From Boesenbergia rotunda (Eukaryota; Streptophyta; Magnoliopsida; Zingiberales; Zingiberaceae): DNA of 64,000 bases. Shown one piece after another: positions 21,441 through 33,413 of this stretch (its first letter is position 1; the number at the start of each line of letters is the position of its first letter). The position numbers and the translations under genes were made by a program. Below the pieces are notes generated by a model. That model was not told the origin of the DNA, did not search any database, and saw only the letters and a program-made list of their open reading frames with translations. The DNA is taken from positions 32,344 through 96,343 of the forward strand of contig JAGFNQ010010054.1 in the NCBI GenBank assembly GCA_024364735.1. Reading direction: 5' to 3'.

Positions 21441-22348
21441 CCTAAAATATGTAATGATCTCAATGATGTGGGGGGTGATATCCTGGAAATATGATTGGTT
21501 GACGTAGCGACAATTCATTAAAATGAAAGCTGCATTGTTATAAACATTCCGGCACTCCTCAGAACGAAACCGAGGTGCCTCCGGATCTACCTGACCTTGG
21601 TGAGATGACCCCTCACCCTTTTACCTCTTATGTACAACCCTAAGATGTGACATACCAATGCATGTACCAAAACCACCCCATAAAGAGAGAAAACAAGGAA
21701 AACCAAGCAAAATAAGGCAAATTAGTTCCAAATCATGAACTAAATAGACAAAACCAAACTATACAAGTCATTACCATTTTCCTGCTCGTTTCATGATGAG
21801 GGTTGACGAAGATCGATTTGAGAGGAGAGGTTATACTAACCCTAGGTTTAGATCTGAGGTAGGAGGAGGCTAGGAAAGTGTTTATAGGGCTTGGGAACGC
21901 CTTAGATCGCAAGGAGAGGTCGGGGAAGTCGCAAGCTTGTAGGGGTTGGCACCGAAAACCCTAAGTTCGGCCACCCCGGCGACCTTTCTTTTTTAAAAAC
22001 CCTCGCATACCAGTCGACTGCCCCAGGGGGAGTTGACTGAGAAATGAACAGAAAGTTCAGTCGACTGCCTCAAACGGAGTCGACTGGTAATTTTAAATTC
22101 TCTATTTCTGATTTACATAAGGCCAGTCGACAGGTTCTGAACCAGTCGACTGGTACTCTAATTCCAACTTTTCAGTCCAAATTTCAGAAATGCATAATTA
22201 ATTTCATAAATTTCCAAAAAATCTGAAATTTTATGGAGAGATTTGTGGAACCTATATCTACTTGGGAAAAATATTGTTCGGAACAAATCTATTACCCATC
22301 CCATGATTGGCACGAAATTCAAAACTACCTAAATAGTGTCATTGAAAC
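21441..22348 (-). other. Noncoding, LTR-like segment with CAGTCGACTG pairs
   Basis: No gene. The minus strand shows a TATA-like CCCTATAAACACTT (about 21869-21882), with CAGTCGACTG-type palindromes and variants at about 22013-22155 upstream of it. That is the same layout as families C and D. The flank 22080-22310 resembles the post-pol region of E3. The rest (21441-21860) holds nothing recognisable. Confidence 0.4.
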
Positions 22349-24171
22349 TTAACTAAAAGTTCTAATTTTGATCACTTCTTGATGCCTCTTCTCACACTTA
22401 ACCACAATACATTCCTGGCACTTATTTATATGGCATCTACCTATTAAAAACCAATTTTCGCACAATATGAGTCTATTTTCATCTTTTCTTTCACAAAACT
22501 CCCTTTTGTGTGCCAACTCCCTAGGATTAAGACTCATACTAGTCTTCCAAACCTTTGGCACATTCCATAGTCCATCTAATCCCCTAGGAGAAATCCTCCT
22601 GAGATCCATTGACCATGGATTCCATTTTGACTTCTAGAGCTCTTTCCTTGGGCTCTCCTTAGTCACCTCCCTAGATGACTCATTAATAAAGGCAAGACAA
22701 CATCGGTGTACCTCCGGTGCTTCTTGACCTTCAACTCTCACTCTCTTGTCCTTGTATACCTTTTTCTTGGTCAAGTTCTCCTTCTCCCCTTTAAATGGCT
22801 TTTTCTTGTTAACTTTGACCTTTCCTTTGCTATAGTCATATGGCACCTTCCCATATGATTTTTCACTAGCCTTTGACCTAATATGTCTATATCCTAGACC
22901 CAGTCTCCTATTGTCATGGTTTTGACATCTTGACACGATGCCTACTTTCTTGGATCCCCTAATGAGTCTATCTAGGTTCTTTTCTAATTTATCAAGCTTT
23001 GCTCTCAAAACTTGATTTTCCCTTTCTAGGCTCTCAACCTTAGTATCACAATGTTTATTTTGACCATTCCTAGATCTACCCATTTGTCTAGGCATATGTC
23101 TCCCTTTCTTAGGGTTAATGTCTTGGTCCTTAGGTCTAAAATTTCTAGATTGATCATGATCCATGGGTTTCTTAGAATTTTGGCACGCAATAGTAGCTTT
23201 ATTTTTATCATGATACTTGAAACCAAAATTACGCATAGGCAAGCAATTTTTATCATTCATAGCATGCATAGGGAAATTTGAAACATTCATAAAGTTAGGG
23301 ATTACCTCCTTTACCCTTGGATCTCCCCCTTGATGTGAGCTTCTCTTCTACTCATTCTTCTCCCATCTTCTTAAATGCTCCTTTTTCTTGAGCTCTCCTT
23401 TTCTTGGACATTGGGTGTGGTAATGTCCTAGGTCCCCACACGTGTAGCACCTAATGTGCTTCTTTTCATTCTTTTCCCTACAACCCACATTAGATTTTAA
23501 ATGAATGGACCCGGGTTTAGGGTTTACCTCCTTTTTACCTAGTAGACACTTATCCTTGTAGTGCCCCTTCTTGTTGCATCCAAAGAATATGATGTGGTCC
23601 TTTGACTTTGCTTTGGTGGAGATTGGAGCTTCTTCTTGCTCCGGTGTTGAAGAAAGTCTCTCCTCCCCCTCAATCCTTGAAGTGGAAACCACTCCTTCTT
23701 CCCTTGATGAAGGTGATGAGCTTTCACTTGATTGTGCCACTTCACTCGATGAGGTTGACAACCCTTTTTCTTTTTCCCTCTCTTGGACCATTGAATTTAT
23801 TTATTTGGGCTCTTCTACTGTTTGAGCTTGTGTAGGGTTCTCATGAAAATTTTCCAACTTGTTCCACAACTCATATGTGTTTTTATATTCACCTACACCA
23901 CTCAAAACATTATTAGGCAAAATATTAATTAATATATCAATTACCTTCTAATTTACCTTAGATTGGGCTTGTTGCTCCTTGGTCCAATATCTAGGTCGAA
24001 GCTTTTTCCCATGCTTATCTCTTGGAATTCCGAATGGTTCTTCTAGCACCACCATGCACTCCCACCCATTCCAAATCAAGTCTTCATTCTTGTCCTCCAA
24101 TAGTCAAAATCTTCATGATCATAAGGAGGTGGAATGTTGATGTCATCACCCAACTTGTCTTCCATCATCAT
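22349..24171 (-). pseudogene. E4 Gag, two-knuckle type, with capsid gap and stops
   Basis: The N-terminus (from ATG at 24171) has PPPYDHEDFDYWRTRMKT, then a frame break. YKNTYELWNKLENFHENPTQ follows, and the sequence then jumps into a Ser/Glu-rich linker (the 147-codon piece 23791-23348). Two zinc knuckles follow: FFGCNKKGHYKDKC, whose first Cys is Phe, and CYTCGDLGHYHTQC, intact. The 218-codon piece 23290-22634 carries the coiled coil (KVESLERENQVLRAKLDKLE) and the LGLGYRHI motif. 22609-22349 holds the Gag extension end (GLDGLWNVPKVWKTSM). Compared with E1, the capsid C-terminal half after the LHE-like motif is missing, as in E9. Confidence 0.78.
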
Positions 24172-24221
24172 TTCCTCTAGCTTGTGCTCTCTCGGCGGTT
24201 AGTCCGTAGATGAGCGACCTT

Positions 24222-24234
24222 CGCTCTGATATCA
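24222..24234 (-). other. Degenerate primer binding site of E4
   Basis: The minus strand reads TGATATCAGAGCG, one G-to-A change from TGGTATCAGAGC, two bases inside the LTR. Confidence 0.75.
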
Positions 24235-24236
24235 CT

Positions 24237-25330
24237 TGTTAGGACCGTGACCGTCAAGCTAGAGGTGGGTGAATAGCTTTTCTTTTATTTTCTACCTACA
24301 ACGTTAGCAAGCGCAAGCGGAATAACAAAATAGAAACAAAAAACAATGCTAACACAAACCGATCTACGTGGTTCGGAGATGATGCTCCTACTCCACGGCA
24401 GCCCGTAAGGTGGACGATCCCTAATCCTTCGGTGGATGATTCTCCGAAGCACCTCCGGCTAGCTCTTGTCGCTCCTTGTGGCTGGAGAAACCTCACCACA
24501 ACATCTGGACAATCCCTGAGCAAGATAGGCTACTAACAAGCTTTATCCAAGCAAGTTTCGCCAAGAAGAAATGGCCTTAAACGAGCTCCCTTAAATAGAG
24601 CTCGAGGCTGAAAGTGACCGTTACCAGTCGACTGCCCCTGAGGCAGTCGACTGGCCTTTCCTGAATTCGAATTTGCATAGCTAACCTTTCGAATTCTGGT
24701 CCACTCCTAAACCTAGGGTTACCCTTCCCGAGTACATTTCTCTCCGCACTCGTACCCTCCCGGCTTAGTTCCCGAGTACAATCCCTCAGCACTCGGACCC
24801 TCACGACCTAGTTGACTCTTCAAACAGCAGTCTCGATCTGTTGCCTTCACGCCCTCTTCATCTTTGGCTCCCGTCCCTCAGATGCGCACGCAAGTCCTCA
24901 GCTTGCCTCCATGTCATCCTTCACGCACGCCTCGAAGTCCGCGCCCCTCAGCTCATCGTCTCTACTCAAGCAGCCTTGATCTATCGCATTCAAGCCTTCT
25001 TCGACTTTGGCCCTCGTCCCTCAGATGCGCACACAAGCCCACGGCTTGCCTCCATGCCATCCTTCACGTACACCTTGAAGTCCGATTCCCTCAGTTCATC
25101 GTCTCTGCTTTGTCCATGGTCCCTCGGATGCGCACACAAGCCCACGACTTGCCTCCATGCCACCCTTCACCGTACCTGAAGACATCCAACCAAGTCTATG
25201 TGTACCTGCAAACCTGCACACTCACATACATATATTAGACCAACAACAAACCCCAACTTAATCATATTGACACACACATCAAAACCCATGACCCTCATGA
25301 TTATACTTGGGCCGATTTCCCAAACTAACA
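24237..25330 (-). repeat. 5' LTR of E4 (family D)
   Basis: 1094 bp with plus-strand ends TGTTAGGACCG and AAACTAACA. It has two CAGTCGACTG palindromes at about 24627-24652 and a minus-strand TATA-like TATTTAA at 24597-24591. It shares the palindrome with family C but differs elsewhere. A related LTR start is seen at 48999. Confidence 0.82.
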
Positions 25331-25698
25331 CTGCTTCCAACGAAGACATTCAAGCACTCTGCTCCAAACGCTCCGTGCTCAAGTCTCAAGCGCCAACGAT
25401 GACCCGCGGCTTCGATCTTCGAATCCTTCTCCGGTCGTCGATATTTTAAATTTGTCTGCTTAAATTAAATTCTGTATTTGTACTTCAACTTTGTAATACT
25501 TTTACGAAATATAGAATTACCCAACGTAAAAGGTCAAGGACCGTAGGCCTTGGAGTAGGAGCTGATCTAGACTCCGAACCAAGTAAAAGAAAAGCATGTT
25601 AGCGTTGTTTGAATTTTCCGCTGCCTATTACTCTTTTTATCCGAGAAAGTTTTTATCGATATTCACCCCCCTCTATCGATTCTAAACGATCCCACAAC
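25331..25698 (+). repeat. Partial family-A-like LTR, plus orientation
   Basis: The end reads CACCCCCCTCTATCG ... CCACAACA, the mirror of a family-A LTR start. It also contains the family's R-region phrase GGCCTTGGAGTAGGAGC. Only the R/U5 side is present, as the 5' side is cut by the E4 LTR at 25330. Confidence 0.7.
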
Positions 25699-26475
25699 AT
25701 CAACTAGGAAATAAGGCCATTGAATAGGAACTATGGTTTTTGAAAAATATAAAACAATTTGTTGTTCTTGAGTTATTTATGTTATTTTGTTTATATTTCT
25801 ATTGTTCTTTAACCCTTTGTTGACATGAACAATGAATAACAAAATCAAGAATCACTATTCACCTCTTCTAGTGATGTCGCCCATTCCAACAACCTAAACC
25901 TCTTTTTCTAGTCATTTAAATCTCAATTGATCGAAAACCTTATCTGATCACCCAAAAAAAAATACAAGATGGAGTTATTTCAAAAACATCTATAGTTTTT
26001 ACTTATCTGGTATCTAGTCTATCTGACCTACCAATCTTCAACCCTACTAGGTAATTAGTCTATTTGCCTACTAGGACTTCCTTACTTGCTTAAAGTTTAG
26101 TCTAGGACTTCTCGACTTGTCAAACACCACTCCTTCAAGACTTACACTTTGCCTAGAGTTCACTTTTCTAGAATTTCTTCACCTTTAACACACTCAATCT
26201 TCATTTGCCAGCATAGACTTCAAACTTAGCTAGAGTTAACTCCTCCACGATTTCCACATTTGACAAATATTTAGTCACCTTTGATCTTCCTGGACTTTCC
26301 TTAAGTGTGCATGACTTTAGGTTAACAATGACATCCCATGACTTCAATCTCACACAAAGTTAACTACTCCTTGTTGGACTACTAATTAGCGCCAAGTGTC
26401 TAATCTTCTAGACCCACATGGACATATTACCAACTCCTTATTGGAACATAATCAACCATGACAAGAGGTTGATTG
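25699..26475. other. Noncoding repeat debris, no gene seen
   Basis: AT-rich DNA, then from about 26030 short phrases such as CTAGGACTTC that resemble degenerate family-G U3 sequence. No frame or clear boundary. Confidence 0.4.
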
Positions 26476-27748
26476 TGTTGGATCGAGAAACAACGATAGA
26501 GCGGGGGGGGGGGGTGAATATCGTTAAAACTTTTCGGATAGAATAAAGAGCGAAAACGCAGCGGAAATAATTAAATGCGCACAGGAACACAAGATTCTTA
26601 CTTGGTTCGGAGTCGCGGTCGGCACCTACTCCAAGGCCCACGGTCCTTGACCGTTTACTTTGGGCAATACTATAATCGCGCAAAACAGTTTACAAGTTGA
26701 GTACAGGAATATTGCAAGAAATGAAAACTAGTTACACTTTTCGTTACCGACGCCCGATGTGGATCGTATTTCGGAGCAGAGGGGCGTCGTCGACGCTAGA
26801 ATCTCGAAGTCAGAGTTTGCCGGGGTGTAGCGCTTGAACGAAAAGCTTTGGAGCATTAGAAAACTATGTTGTTGAAGCCTTGGGGTCGAGCCCCTTTTAT
26901 AGTACTCTATCGGGCGCCTGATGGGTTGGGGACATCTGACACGTGCCCTTCGATCCGGGAATCCTTATCCGCAGGCTCGGTCAGCACTTATCCTCCCCAC
27001 TTGGGTGCCTGAGCTGATGGGGGCGCCCGTGACCTCACGGGCGCCTGATCCGCATTGGTTCAGTGGCTTCGCAGCTATGATTTGGGATTTGCCTTCACTC
27101 TTGGGCGCTCATATCCTTACGGGCGCCTGAGCCCATTCGGGTGCCTGACTTCATTCGGGCGCCTGACTTCATTCGGGCGCCTGACTTCATTCGGGCGCCT
27201 AGGCCCAGTGAAGAACCTTCACTTGCAGACGATCAGTCCTTCGACCCTGCAACTAAGGTTAGTCCCAAAAACATAGTAAGTAATAATTACAGCCGTAGCT
27301 GTCTTAGTTCTGACTTCGGGTCTCCCAAATAGAACCCTAGGTTGAACCGACGCCTACTGTTCCCTCGACGGGGAACGCGTCCTCACCTACTCCTCTCAGG
27401 AGAGTTTACCTTTTGCCAACCGGCTCCTCCGGTTGGACTTTTGCCCGATCCACCTGACCAGGTCTTCGTGCCCAACTTCCGGTCAGGTCTTCGGTGCCCA
27501 GCCCCTTGCCAGGACTTCGTGCCCAGTCCTCGACAGGACTTCTTTGCCTGACTTCCGGTCAGGTCTTCTTGCCCAGTCCTTGACTAGGACTTCTTTGCCC
27601 AACCCTTTGCCAGGACTTCTTGCCTAGTGTACCTAGGGCTTCTTCCTGCACACTCAGTGAACATGTTAGACAACAATAGCATCTTAACTTCTGAACCCTT
27701 TGCCATTATCAAAATCCAGGTTTGACTTATGTGCTGCCTGCACCAACA
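26476..27748 (-). repeat. 3' LTR of E6 (family A)
   Basis: 1273 bp, TGTTGGATCG...CACCAACA. It has a G13 run near 26505-26517, repeated GGCGCC-type words (about 26910-27205), and a hairpin array with its own sequence (27357-27650), for example CCTGAC-TTCCG-GTCAGG. More diverged than the three other family-A LTRs. Confidence 0.87.
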
Positions 27749-27763
27749 ATCTCCCCCTTTTTG
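27749..27763 (-). other. Polypurine tract of E6
   Basis: The minus strand reads CAAAAAGGGGGAGAT directly before the 3' LTR; it would prime plus-strand DNA synthesis. The same tract precedes the E9 3' LTR at 51256-51270. Confidence 0.88.
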
Positions 27764-28100
27764 ATTTATGGCAACCCGATTCAAAAAGTTAAGTTAAACA
27801 TTAAAGTAAAGTACTAGTTTTAATTTCCTCCCCTGGAAGAAAACTCCCCATGAGTTTTTCAAACATTCGTGGGGTTTTTTGAAAATGTTTCTAAGTCTTT
27901 GTTTCTAAACTTGAAAAGTTTTTTCATGTTTTCAATACTTAAAAAATTTTCAATACGGGATTTTTAAGTTAAAAGAAAAATTCAAAAATATTTTGAGTTG
28001 GGCACTTAAGAAAATTTTTAACATGTTTGGCTTTAGCACTCAGAAAATTTTCATGGGAATTTTGAAACACTTAAAAAATTTTGCACCAAAAAAAATTTAG

Positions 28101-28323
28101 AGTAAGTACTTAGAATATTTTGATAACAATTTTAAGTTAAGTACTTAAAAGAATTTTGATGACAAGTACTTAATCGAATTTTCAAAACAATTTGAGTTAA
28201 GTACTTAAAAGAATTTTCTAAACAATTTGAGTTAAGTACTTAAAAGAATTTTTTAAACAATTTGAGTTAAGTACTTAAAATAATTTTGAAAACACTTTTT
28301 AGTTAAGTACATAAAATAAATTT
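28101..28323. repeat. Degenerate ~40-bp tandem repeat
   Basis: About six imperfect copies of a unit containing GTTAAGTACTTAAAAGAATT within the AT-rich post-pol region of E6. The unit carries the palindrome AAGTACTT. Confidence 0.75.
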
Positions 28324-28659
28324 GAAAACACTTTGCACTTTATAGAATTTTCTAAACTGATTTTAAAGTTTTAACACTTAAAAAATTTTCAAGCAGTTTT
28401 AAAACTTAGAAAAATTTCCAAGCCAGATTTTGATTTTATAACGCTTAGAAAATTTTTCCAAAGTGATTTTGAATTACTTTACCTTTTTGAAAAAGGAGAT
28501 AAAAAATTTGAAAAATTTTTAAAAGTTTGAAAAAATTTTAAAACCTTCTTTTCTCTCCTTTCCAATCTCTCCCCCTTTGCCATATATCAAAAAAATATAG
28601 CAAAAAATATGAGTAATAAAAGTAAGATGTTGTACTGAACCAAATCTAAGTATAAACTG

Positions 28660-30316
28660 TGTTGGGATCTTCAGGCGACATAAACACAAAAACACAGCGG
28701 AAACAAGATCCCTCAGTGATCCATGCGAAAGAAACACTCGTACGAAATCATCTATCTAACAGATCTATCTAAAGCGTATACCTTTGGAGCGTGCCCTTAT
28801 GTTTATCCCGCTCGTCCAAGCGCCGCCGGATCTCTTGCACGTTCAAGTGTCCGTGCCTCTATTCGTATCCACACGAACATGATATCTCTACTTCGGAGAA
28901 GAACTACCTTAGTTGTGCTAGCAACTTGAGGTAGTTCACAAAACACCAAGAACCCAAGATGTGGGTTTCGGCCAAGATGGAGAAGAGAAGGAAGAGGGGA
29001 AAGAAAATGAGAAGTTGTCATCCAAATGACAAGGGAAAAACTCTTTTATACTCATATCATGAGGAGTTTTTGCCTTTTAAACTTTCCTTCATTAAACATT
29101 TTAATGTAACTCTCTAACTTTTCATGTAACACTCTAATGGTGAGAAACTCTCCATCTTCCTCTCTAATTAATTCATTAAACATTTTAATGAATTAATATT
29201 TCATCCAAATGTGGTTGAGTCTAATCTAAATGAATTTAACTCAAATTAGATCTCAATCCATAATCCAATTGGATTCACTTGAGTCTAACTCAATTAATCC
29301 AATTCCAATTAAATCTTAGCCAAATCAAGATCAATTAATCTCCAAAGCATCGTGTCCTTAGTGTGTGACCCAATAGGCTCTCATAACGTTGGCAATGTGT
29401 CTAAACCAATTTAAACACAAAAGCAATGAGCGGCATCTAGCAATGCATCAATGCTACCCAAGTAACAAGAAAGTCTAGATCCGACTTAACCTCCGTGACT
29501 ATGGCAATGTATGACCTTGTCCTTCTATCCTTGATATCTAGATTGACCAATGAGGCATAGACCGTGTCATCCTCAATCAATCTTGTGTTTCTTGATCCCC
29601 GAGTAGACTCACTCAAACAAATGAGCTTAATATCTCATATTGACTCATTTGAGCATGACCATGCGTTTTAGCAGTCCTACTCGATCAAGGGGTCTACAGA
29701 TATCACTCCCGTCATATGGGAGGGATAGATCCCATCTACATCACTCACATCCCTCCGCATAATTCATTACATACCCAGTGATCGCCTTTATAGTCCACCC
29801 TGTTACGGGTGACGTTTGACGATACCAAAGTACATAACTCCTTATGTAGGGAACCGTAGTGAATTTAGGTCTAAGGACTATTCATACCAATAGTCACATG
29901 AGAAAGTTTATGACACTCATATGACAATCTATGAAACTTTCTCATGGCGGGTCATTCAGTACACATTCTCCAATGTATACCCATGTGTCAACTTGATATC
30001 ACATATCCATGACTTGTGAGCTCAAGTCATCAGTTGACCTACATGTTATTCTCCATTTATTAATATTGTCCTTGAATATTAATACTTGACTAGGAATGAT
30101 TTAGAGTAATATTCTCTACATTATCTCACTATCGATTTAACCAATCGATATAATGTAGATAAGAACCTACTACTTAAGGACATTATTATACTTAGTTATT
30201 TGGCACAAATACAAAGTAAGTATAATAACCAAACATGCCTTTATTTATCATAGAATATGATACAAAAATGTCCCCAGTCAATCATCACATAATTGGCTCT
30301 AGGGCTCCTACAAACA
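28660..30316 (-). repeat. 3' LTR of E7 (family F)
   Basis: 1657 bp, TGTTGGGATC...TACAAACA. A minus-strand TATA box GTATAAAAGAG lies near 29053-29042. Upstream of it is a perfect hairpin with 14-nt arms (29167-29180 and 29184-29197, loop CAT) and a 14-bp palindrome AATCCAATTGGATT (about 29269-29282). The U5-distal half shares long blocks with the solo LTR at 36164-38047. Confidence 0.9.
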
Positions 30317-30325
30317 ATCTCCCAC
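30317..30325 (-). other. Polypurine tract of E7
   Basis: The minus strand reads GTGGGAGAT directly before the 3' LTR; E8 has the same tract at 38259-38268. Confidence 0.85.
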
Positions 30326-30339
30326 TAGCACTAGTGCCA

Positions 30340-33300
30340 ATCACTGCAATATCTAATACCCAGTGACCTGGTATGACCATCATGCTTCTATGCCAAAGCC
30401 TTGGTCAAAGGATCTGCGATGTTAGAATCAGTGTGTACTCTGCATATCTCCTCTATCGATGATCTCTCGAATGAGATGGAAGCGTCGTAGTATGTGTTTG
30501 GTCCGCTGATGACAGCGAGGTTCCTTAGCCTGCGCAATAGCCCCATTGTTGTCACAATAGAGGTCTATCGGGTCTGCTATGCTAGGAACCACACCAAGCT
30601 CTGTAATGAACTTCCGGATCCAAACAGCCTCTTTTGTCGCCTCTGACGCGGCAATATACTCGGCCTCTGTTGTAGAATCTGCGACTGTGTCCTGCTTCGA
30701 AGTCTTCCAGCTCACAACGCCACCATTCAGGCAAAATACATACCCTGATAGCGATCTATAGTCATCCCTGTCTGTTTGGAAGCTTGCGTCACTATAACCC
30801 TTTATAGCTAGCTCCTCATCGCCTCCAAATATCAAGAAATATTCTTTCGTCCTACTTAAGTACTTAAGAATATTCTTGACAGCGATCTAGTGACTTTCAC
30901 CTGGATCTGACTGGTACCTGCTCGTCATACTCAAAGCATACGAGACATCTGGACGAGTACAAAGCATGGCGTACATGATAGACCCTATAGTGGATGCATA
31001 AGGGATCTGATCCATACGGTTTCTCTCCTCCGTAGAAGAGGGACATTGAGTCTTTGAAAGACTCACACCATGTGACATCGGCAGAAATCCCTTCTTGGAA
31101 TTCTGCATGGCAAAACGATTAAGCACCTTGTCAATATATGTACTCTGACTCAAGCCAAGCAATCTCTTAGATCTATCTCTATAGATCTTAATGCCTAGCA
31201 TATAGGCTGCTTCACCTAAGTCCTTCATTGAGAAGCAATTCCCAAGCTACATCTTCACAGATTGTAGTGAAGGGATATCATTCCCAATGAGGAGTATGTC
31301 ATCTACATACAAGATCAGGAAGATAACTGTGCTCCCACTAACCCTCTTGTAGACACAAGGTTCATCTTCATTCTTGATGAAACCAAACGCTTTGATTGCA
31401 TCATCGAATCGAAGATTCCAGCTTCGAGAGGCTTGCTTTAGCCCATAAATGGACCTTTGCAACTTACATACCTTTCCAGCATGCTCTGGATCTACAAAAC
31501 CCTCAGGTTGTGTCATGTACACATCCTCGAGTAGATTCCCATTTAGGAATGCGGTTTTGACATCCATCTGTCAGATCTCGTAATCATGGTAAGCTGCAAT
31601 AACAAGCATGATCCGAATAGACTTAAACATCGCCACTGGTGAAAAGGTTTCATCATAGTCGATACCATGAATCTGCTTGAAATCTTTAGCTACTAATCGC
31701 CCTTTATAGGTATGCATAAGACCATCCATGTCAGCATTTCTTTTAAAGACCCACTTACACCGAATGGGTTTAATCCCCTCAGGTGGATCAACCAAAGTCC
31801 ATACTTGGTTAGTGTACATGGATTCCATTTCGGACCTCATGGCTTCTAGCCATTTCTCATAATCTGGGCTCATCATAGCTTCTTGATAGGATGTAGGCTT
31901 GTTTAACTCAAGAAGCGTAACGTCATCATGGTCAGACAAGAGAAATGAGTATCTCTCAGGCTGACAACGTATCCTATCAGATCTGCGAAGAGGTTGGTCT
32001 ACTTGAACAGCTTGTTGTTCCACAACTTCTTGTGTAACAATCTCATGATCCACAACACCTTGTGGTGCCTGTCCAATGTCCATCAAGGCCTTAGTACCAT
32101 TTGCATCTTGAACTTCTTCAAGATGGATTTTACTCCCACTAATTCTTCTAGAAATAAACTCTCTTTCTAGAAAAATGCCATTTCTAGCGATAAACACTTT
32201 GCCTAGTGTGGGATTGTAGAAGTAATATCCCTTCGTTTCCTTGGGATATCCTACAAAATAGCACTTGTCAGATTTGGGTCCTAGTTTATCTAAGACTTGA
32301 CGTCGAACGTAAGCCTCACAACCCCAAATCTTCATAAAAGACATCGTTGGACTCCTCCCAGTCTATATCGTATATGGTGTCTTTATAACAGCCTTTGATG
32401 GAGCTCGGTTAAGTGTGAAAAGAGCTGTCTCTAGAGCGAAACCCCAGAAGGAAGTAGGAAGATCCGTCTGACTCATCATTGATCGTACCATATCTAATAG
32501 AGTACGATTTCTCTGCTCGGACACACCATTCCACTGTGGTGTTCCAGGTGGAGTGAGTTGGGATATGATCCCACACTCTACTAGATGGTCACGAAAGTCT
32601 TGACTAAGGTATTCACCACCTCGATCTTGATCGAAGCATCTTAATACTCTTGCCAAGTTGGTTTTGTACTTCACTTTTGAATTCTTTGAACTTTTCAAAG
32701 GACTCCGACTTATGTTTCATGAGATACACATAGCCGTATCTACTGACATCATCAGTGAAAGTGATGAAGTACTGATAGCCTCCTCTAGCTGCGACATTGA
32801 AAGGGCCACATACATCAGTATGTATGAGTCCTAACAACTCTGTCGCTCTTTCGCCGTGTCCACTAAATGGAGTCTTGGCCATCTTGCCTAAAAGACAAGA
32901 TTCACATGTCTCATATGATTCAAAATCAAATGAGTCCAGTAATCCATCCTTATGGAACTGGGATATGCGACTCTCATTTATATATCCTAAGCGACAATGC
33001 AAGAGATATGCTTGGTTCAAATCATTTGGTTTGAACCGTTTGGTATTTATGTTATAGATTGGGTTCTCTAGATCTAGAAGATAGAGTCCATTTATCAGTG
33101 GTGCATTACAATAGAACATATCATTTAACATTATAGAACAACACTTGTCCTTTATGATAAATGAAAAACCTTTCTTGTCCAAACAATATACTGAAATATT
33201 GTTCTTGGTTAATGTAGGTACATAAAAGCACTCTTCTAGTTCTAGGATAAGCCCAGTGGGCAAAGACAAGGAATATGTTCCTACAGCAATAGCAACAACT

Positions 33301-33413
33301 CTTGCTCTGTTGCCTACTCGTAGGTCCACTTTGCCCTTGGTCAATGATCTAGCTCTTTGAAGGCCCTGCACATTAGTATAAATGTGAGAAGCACATCCGT
33401 ATCTAATACCCAA
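30340..33413 (-). pseudogene. E7 Pol: protease, integrase, reverse transcriptase, RNase H
   Basis: Nearly full-length, split by a few breaks. The protease starts as WVLDT at the end of the gag frame, and a one-base deletion near 33409 shifts frame there. GAG-pre-integrase: LLHCRLGYINESRI, CESCLLGKM. Integrase: LIHTDVCGP, DRGGEYLSQ and NGVSEQRNRTLLDMVRSMM, across a frame break near 32650. RT: 32344-31571 (AMRSEMESMYTNQVW, CKWVFKRNADMDG), 31567-31247 (MDVKTAFLNG, YGLKQASRSWN, catalytic YVDDILLIGND) and 31228-30887. RNase H: 30835-30428 (GYSDASFQTDRDD, STTEAEYIAA, RTKHILRRFHL). The tail is shifted again. A young but inactive copy. Confidence 0.9.

Larger units (their letters stand above)
22349..25330 (-). 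mobile_element. Sirevirus-type copia element E4 (family D), gag-only remnant
   Basis: On the minus strand: 5' LTR 25330-24237, primer site 24234-24222, a broken gag (24171-22349), and then directly noncoding DNA of post-pol character. No protease, integrase, RT or RNase H was found. No 3' LTR was identified, so neither the left boundary nor a TSD can be stated. Confidence 0.75.
26476..28659 (-). mobile_element. 3' end of a family-A Sirevirus (E6)
   Basis: A 3' LTR (27748-26476) is preceded on the minus strand by a polypurine tract and about 900 bp of AT-rich post-pol DNA. This is interrupted at 28659 by the LTR of E7. Nothing of its coding region is present. Confidence 0.85.

Noticed and set aside
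26505..26517. Poly-G run as a functional G-quadruplex
   Set aside because: A single homopolymer run at a position where sister LTRs have 6-8 G; more likely slippage or sequencing error.
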